Below are positions 6,033 to 6,597 of a stretch of DNA of 6,597 bases, piece after piece; within the stretch, counting starts at the first letter, position 1; each line of letters begins with the position of its first letter. The position numbers were made by a program, and so were the translations under genes. This DNA comes from Eubacteriales Family XIII. Incertae Sedis bacterium (lineage in GTDB: Bacteria > Bacillota > Clostridia > Peptostreptococcales > Anaerovoracaceae). The notes under the pieces were generated by a model that saw only the letters and a list, made by a program, of their open reading frames with translations, did no database searches and was not told where the DNA came from. The stretch spans positions 1 to 6,597 of the forward strand of contig JAITKU010000017.1 in assembly GCA_031278255.1 (NCBI GenBank). Direction: 5' to 3'.

Positions 6033-6080
6033 ACAAACGATGGGTTTATGAAAATAAGCCTTGTCGTTTGTTTTTATTTT
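6033..6080 (+). terminator. Intrinsic terminator of the tRNA transcript
   Basis: ACAAACGA (6033-6040) pairs with TCGTTTGT (6064-6071). Inside, GGGTTTAT pairs with ATAAGCCT (with G-U wobbles) around a GAAA tetraloop. TTTTATTTT follows directly. Stem length, tetraloop and T-tract make this the clearest terminator in the window. Confidence 0.9.
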
Positions 6081-6093
6081 GGCGAAGCAAAGT

Positions 6094-6115
6094 AACACAA
6101 CGGGAACACAACGGG
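6094..6115. repeat. Tandem 11-bp duplication AACACAACGGG
   Basis: Two adjacent identical copies (6094-6104 and 6105-6115) lie at the left edge of the RAYT-associated element. The second copy runs straight into its 18-bp terminal repeat. Confidence 0.7.
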
Positions 6116-6130
6116 GACGGTTCTTTTGTG
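6113..6130. repeat. Left 18-bp inverted repeat of the RAYT-derived element
   Basis: GGGGACGGTTCTTTTGTG is an exact reverse complement of 6297-6314. Confidence 0.85.
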
Positions 6131-6159
6131 TTGCAAATCAAATCATTGTGCCGTATAAT
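6131..6159 (+). promoter_or_regulatory. Promoter of the RAYT remnant, implying a leaderless transcript
   Basis: TTGCAA (6131-6136), a 17-bp spacer and a perfect TATAAT (6154-6159). The expected start, 6-7 nt after the -10, coincides with the ATG at 6166. No Shine-Dalgarno sequence precedes that ATG, so translation would be leaderless. Confidence 0.65.
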
Positions 6160-6165
6160 ACAAAT

Positions 6166-6327
6166 ATGGCGAGAAAACCAAGACAAGAAAGCGGCACGGG
6201 CGTTTACCACGTGATGATGCGCGGAATCAACCGGCAGAACACCTTCGAGGAAAAATCCGATTGCGCACGGTTTCTCGAAACACCGGCCGAATGCGGCACA
6301 AAAGAACCGTCCCCCTGTGTTTCATAA
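6166..6327 (+). pseudogene. Truncated REP-associated tyrosine transposase (RAYT, Y1_Tnp-like), N-terminal remnant
   Basis: The frame starts MARKPRQESGTGVYHVMMRG, followed by INRQNTFEEKSDCARFLET, which matches the conserved N-terminus of RAYT / TnpA_REP transposases. After about residue 39 it leaves the family. The last codons (PAECGTKEPSPCVS, stop at 6325-6327) are read through the right 18-bp terminal repeat. Intact members run to roughly 150-300 residues and carry a His-hydrophobic-His metal motif and a catalytic tyrosine further on; both are missing here, so the product cannot be an active transposase. I chose the ATG at 6166 for the family start; reading the frame further upstream would enter the terminator and terminal repeat. 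The promoter is intact, so a 53-residue peptide could still be made. Confidence 0.75.
6297..6314. repeat. Right 18-bp inverted repeat of the RAYT-derived element
   Basis: CACAAAAGAACCGTCCCC is an exact reverse complement of 6113-6130. It overlaps the last codons of the transposase remnant. Confidence 0.85.
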
Positions 6328-6365
6328 GTACATCGCCGGTCAGCGTTTGAACATATCGAAAATCC

Positions 6366-6394
6366 TTGCAAAACGGACGGGCTTATTGTACAAT
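6366..6394 (+). promoter_or_regulatory. Sigma-70-type promoter of the exported-protein gene
   Basis: TTGCAA (6366-6371), a 17-bp spacer and TACAAT (6389-6394). Transcription would start near 6401, about 90 nt before the ATG at 6490. An alternative, TTGACT (6414-6419) with CATAAT after 15 bp, has a poor spacer. Confidence 0.6.
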
Positions 6395-6419
6395 CGTTAC
6401 AGAGGAACCTTATTTGACT

Positions 6420-6471
6420 GCGTTTTGAAATATCCATAATCGAGTAGACCGCCCTATTGGTTTTCAAACGC
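6420..6471 (+). other. Long 5' UTR hairpin before the exported-protein gene
   Basis: GCGTTTTGAAA (6420-6430) pairs with TTTCAAACGC (6462-6471), giving 10 pairs with one bulged T and a loop of about 31 nt. The base of the stem is only 3 nt from the AAAGGAG ribosome site (6475-6481). It could influence mRNA stability or ribosome access. Confidence 0.5.
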
Positions 6472-6489
6472 ATGAAAGGAGAAAACACA

Positions 6490-6597
6490 ATGAACAAGAA
6501 ACATCTGAACGTCAAGACCATAACCATCCCGGTACTGACGGCCTACATGGTACTATTGGCGGCGGGAAACACATTTGCGGTAAACTTGAGCGATGAG
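6490..6597 (+). CDS. N-terminus of a Sec-exported protein of unknown function (runs off the window)
   Basis: Thirty-six codons are visible, starting MNKKHLNVKT. They form a signal peptide: a charged start (KK, H, K), a hydrophobic core around IPVLTAYMVLLAAG, and a likely cleavage after GNTFA at about residue 30, leaving a mature end VNLSDE. AAAGGAG at 6475-6481, 8 nt before the ATG, is a good ribosome site. The long, slightly polar signal resembles those of surface proteins such as autotransporters or S-layer-like proteins, but no mature domain is in view and I do not assign a family. It has its own promoter and lies just right of the transposase remnant. Confidence 0.82.
   Translation, partial: MNKKHLNVKTITIPVLTAYMVLLAAGNTFAVNLSDE

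Larger units (their letters stand above)
6105..6322 (+). mobile_element. MITE-like element derived from a RAYT (IS200-like) locus
   Basis: GGGGACGGTTCTTTTGTG at 6113-6130 recurs as an exact reverse complement at 6297-6314, so an 18-bp inverted repeat frames about 200 bp. The match continues imperfectly outwards to about 6105 and 6322. The left end can itself fold, AACACAA (6105-6111) with TTGTGTT (6126-6132). Between the ends lie a promoter and the first codons of a REP-associated tyrosine transposase. The simplest reading is an internal deletion that kept both ends, producing a non-autonomous element. Exact boundaries and target site are not determined. Confidence 0.65.

Noticed and set aside
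6094..6322. CRISPR-like repeat arrangement
   Set aside because: There is only one inverted pair and one tandem duplication, with no regularly spaced direct repeats; the RAYT remnant explains it better.
6323..6439. Open frame without a start codon (HKYIAGQRLNISKILAKR and onwards) after the mobile element
   Set aside because: It has no start or ribosome site, overlaps the predicted promoter at 6366-6394, and matches no family I recognise. It could be decayed coding sequence, but it is too short to claim.
6204..6527. Minus-strand open frame across the mobile element
   Set aside because: It crosses the remnant, a promoter and a hairpin in antisense, and has no ribosome site or recognisable domain.

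Overview
The window is GC-rich with an AT-richer right end. It reads as a chromosomal segment of an anaerobic, amino-acid or peptide-using bacterium. The gene content (AbgB-type M20 hydrolase, sodium:solute symporter, PAS/AAA+ sigma-54 activator) and a Sec-exported protein would suit a Synergistota-like organism or a relative of the Negativicutes or Clostridia. That placement is a weak inference from gene style; no marker gene in the window fixes it.

Left two-thirds, minus strand, read right to left: a sigma-54-dependent activator (3680-5578), a regulatory gap of 368 bp, a sodium:solute symporter (1536-3311), and an AbgB-like M20 metallohydrolase (69-1466) that ends in a hairpin terminator. 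The likely circuit is that the activator has its own sigma-70 promoter, senses a signal through its N-terminal and PAS domains, and opens a -24/-12 promoter at 3507-3522. That promoter drives symporter plus hydrolase, so a substrate (perhaps an N-acyl or peptide-like amide) is imported and then hydrolysed in the cytoplasm. The layout resembles abg-type systems but uses an SSS transporter.

The gap before the symporter is the most interesting stretch. It holds the sigma-54 promoter, two dyads upstream at activator-site distance, a 17-bp inverted repeat bracketing the promoter, and a leader of about 185 nt with three simple hairpins and a potential three-way junction that ends just before the Shine-Dalgarno sequence.

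Right third, plus strand: a tRNA-Ala(CGC) with a strong promoter and a strong intrinsic terminator. After it comes the remnant of a REP-associated tyrosine transposase (RAYT) gene, cut to its first ~39 codons but still bounded by an exact 18-bp inverted repeat, like a MITE formed by internal deletion. Last is the start of an exported-protein gene that runs off the window, with its own promoter and a long 5' UTR hairpin. The four sigma-70-type promoters proposed all have a -35 beginning TTGC and a 17-bp spacer.
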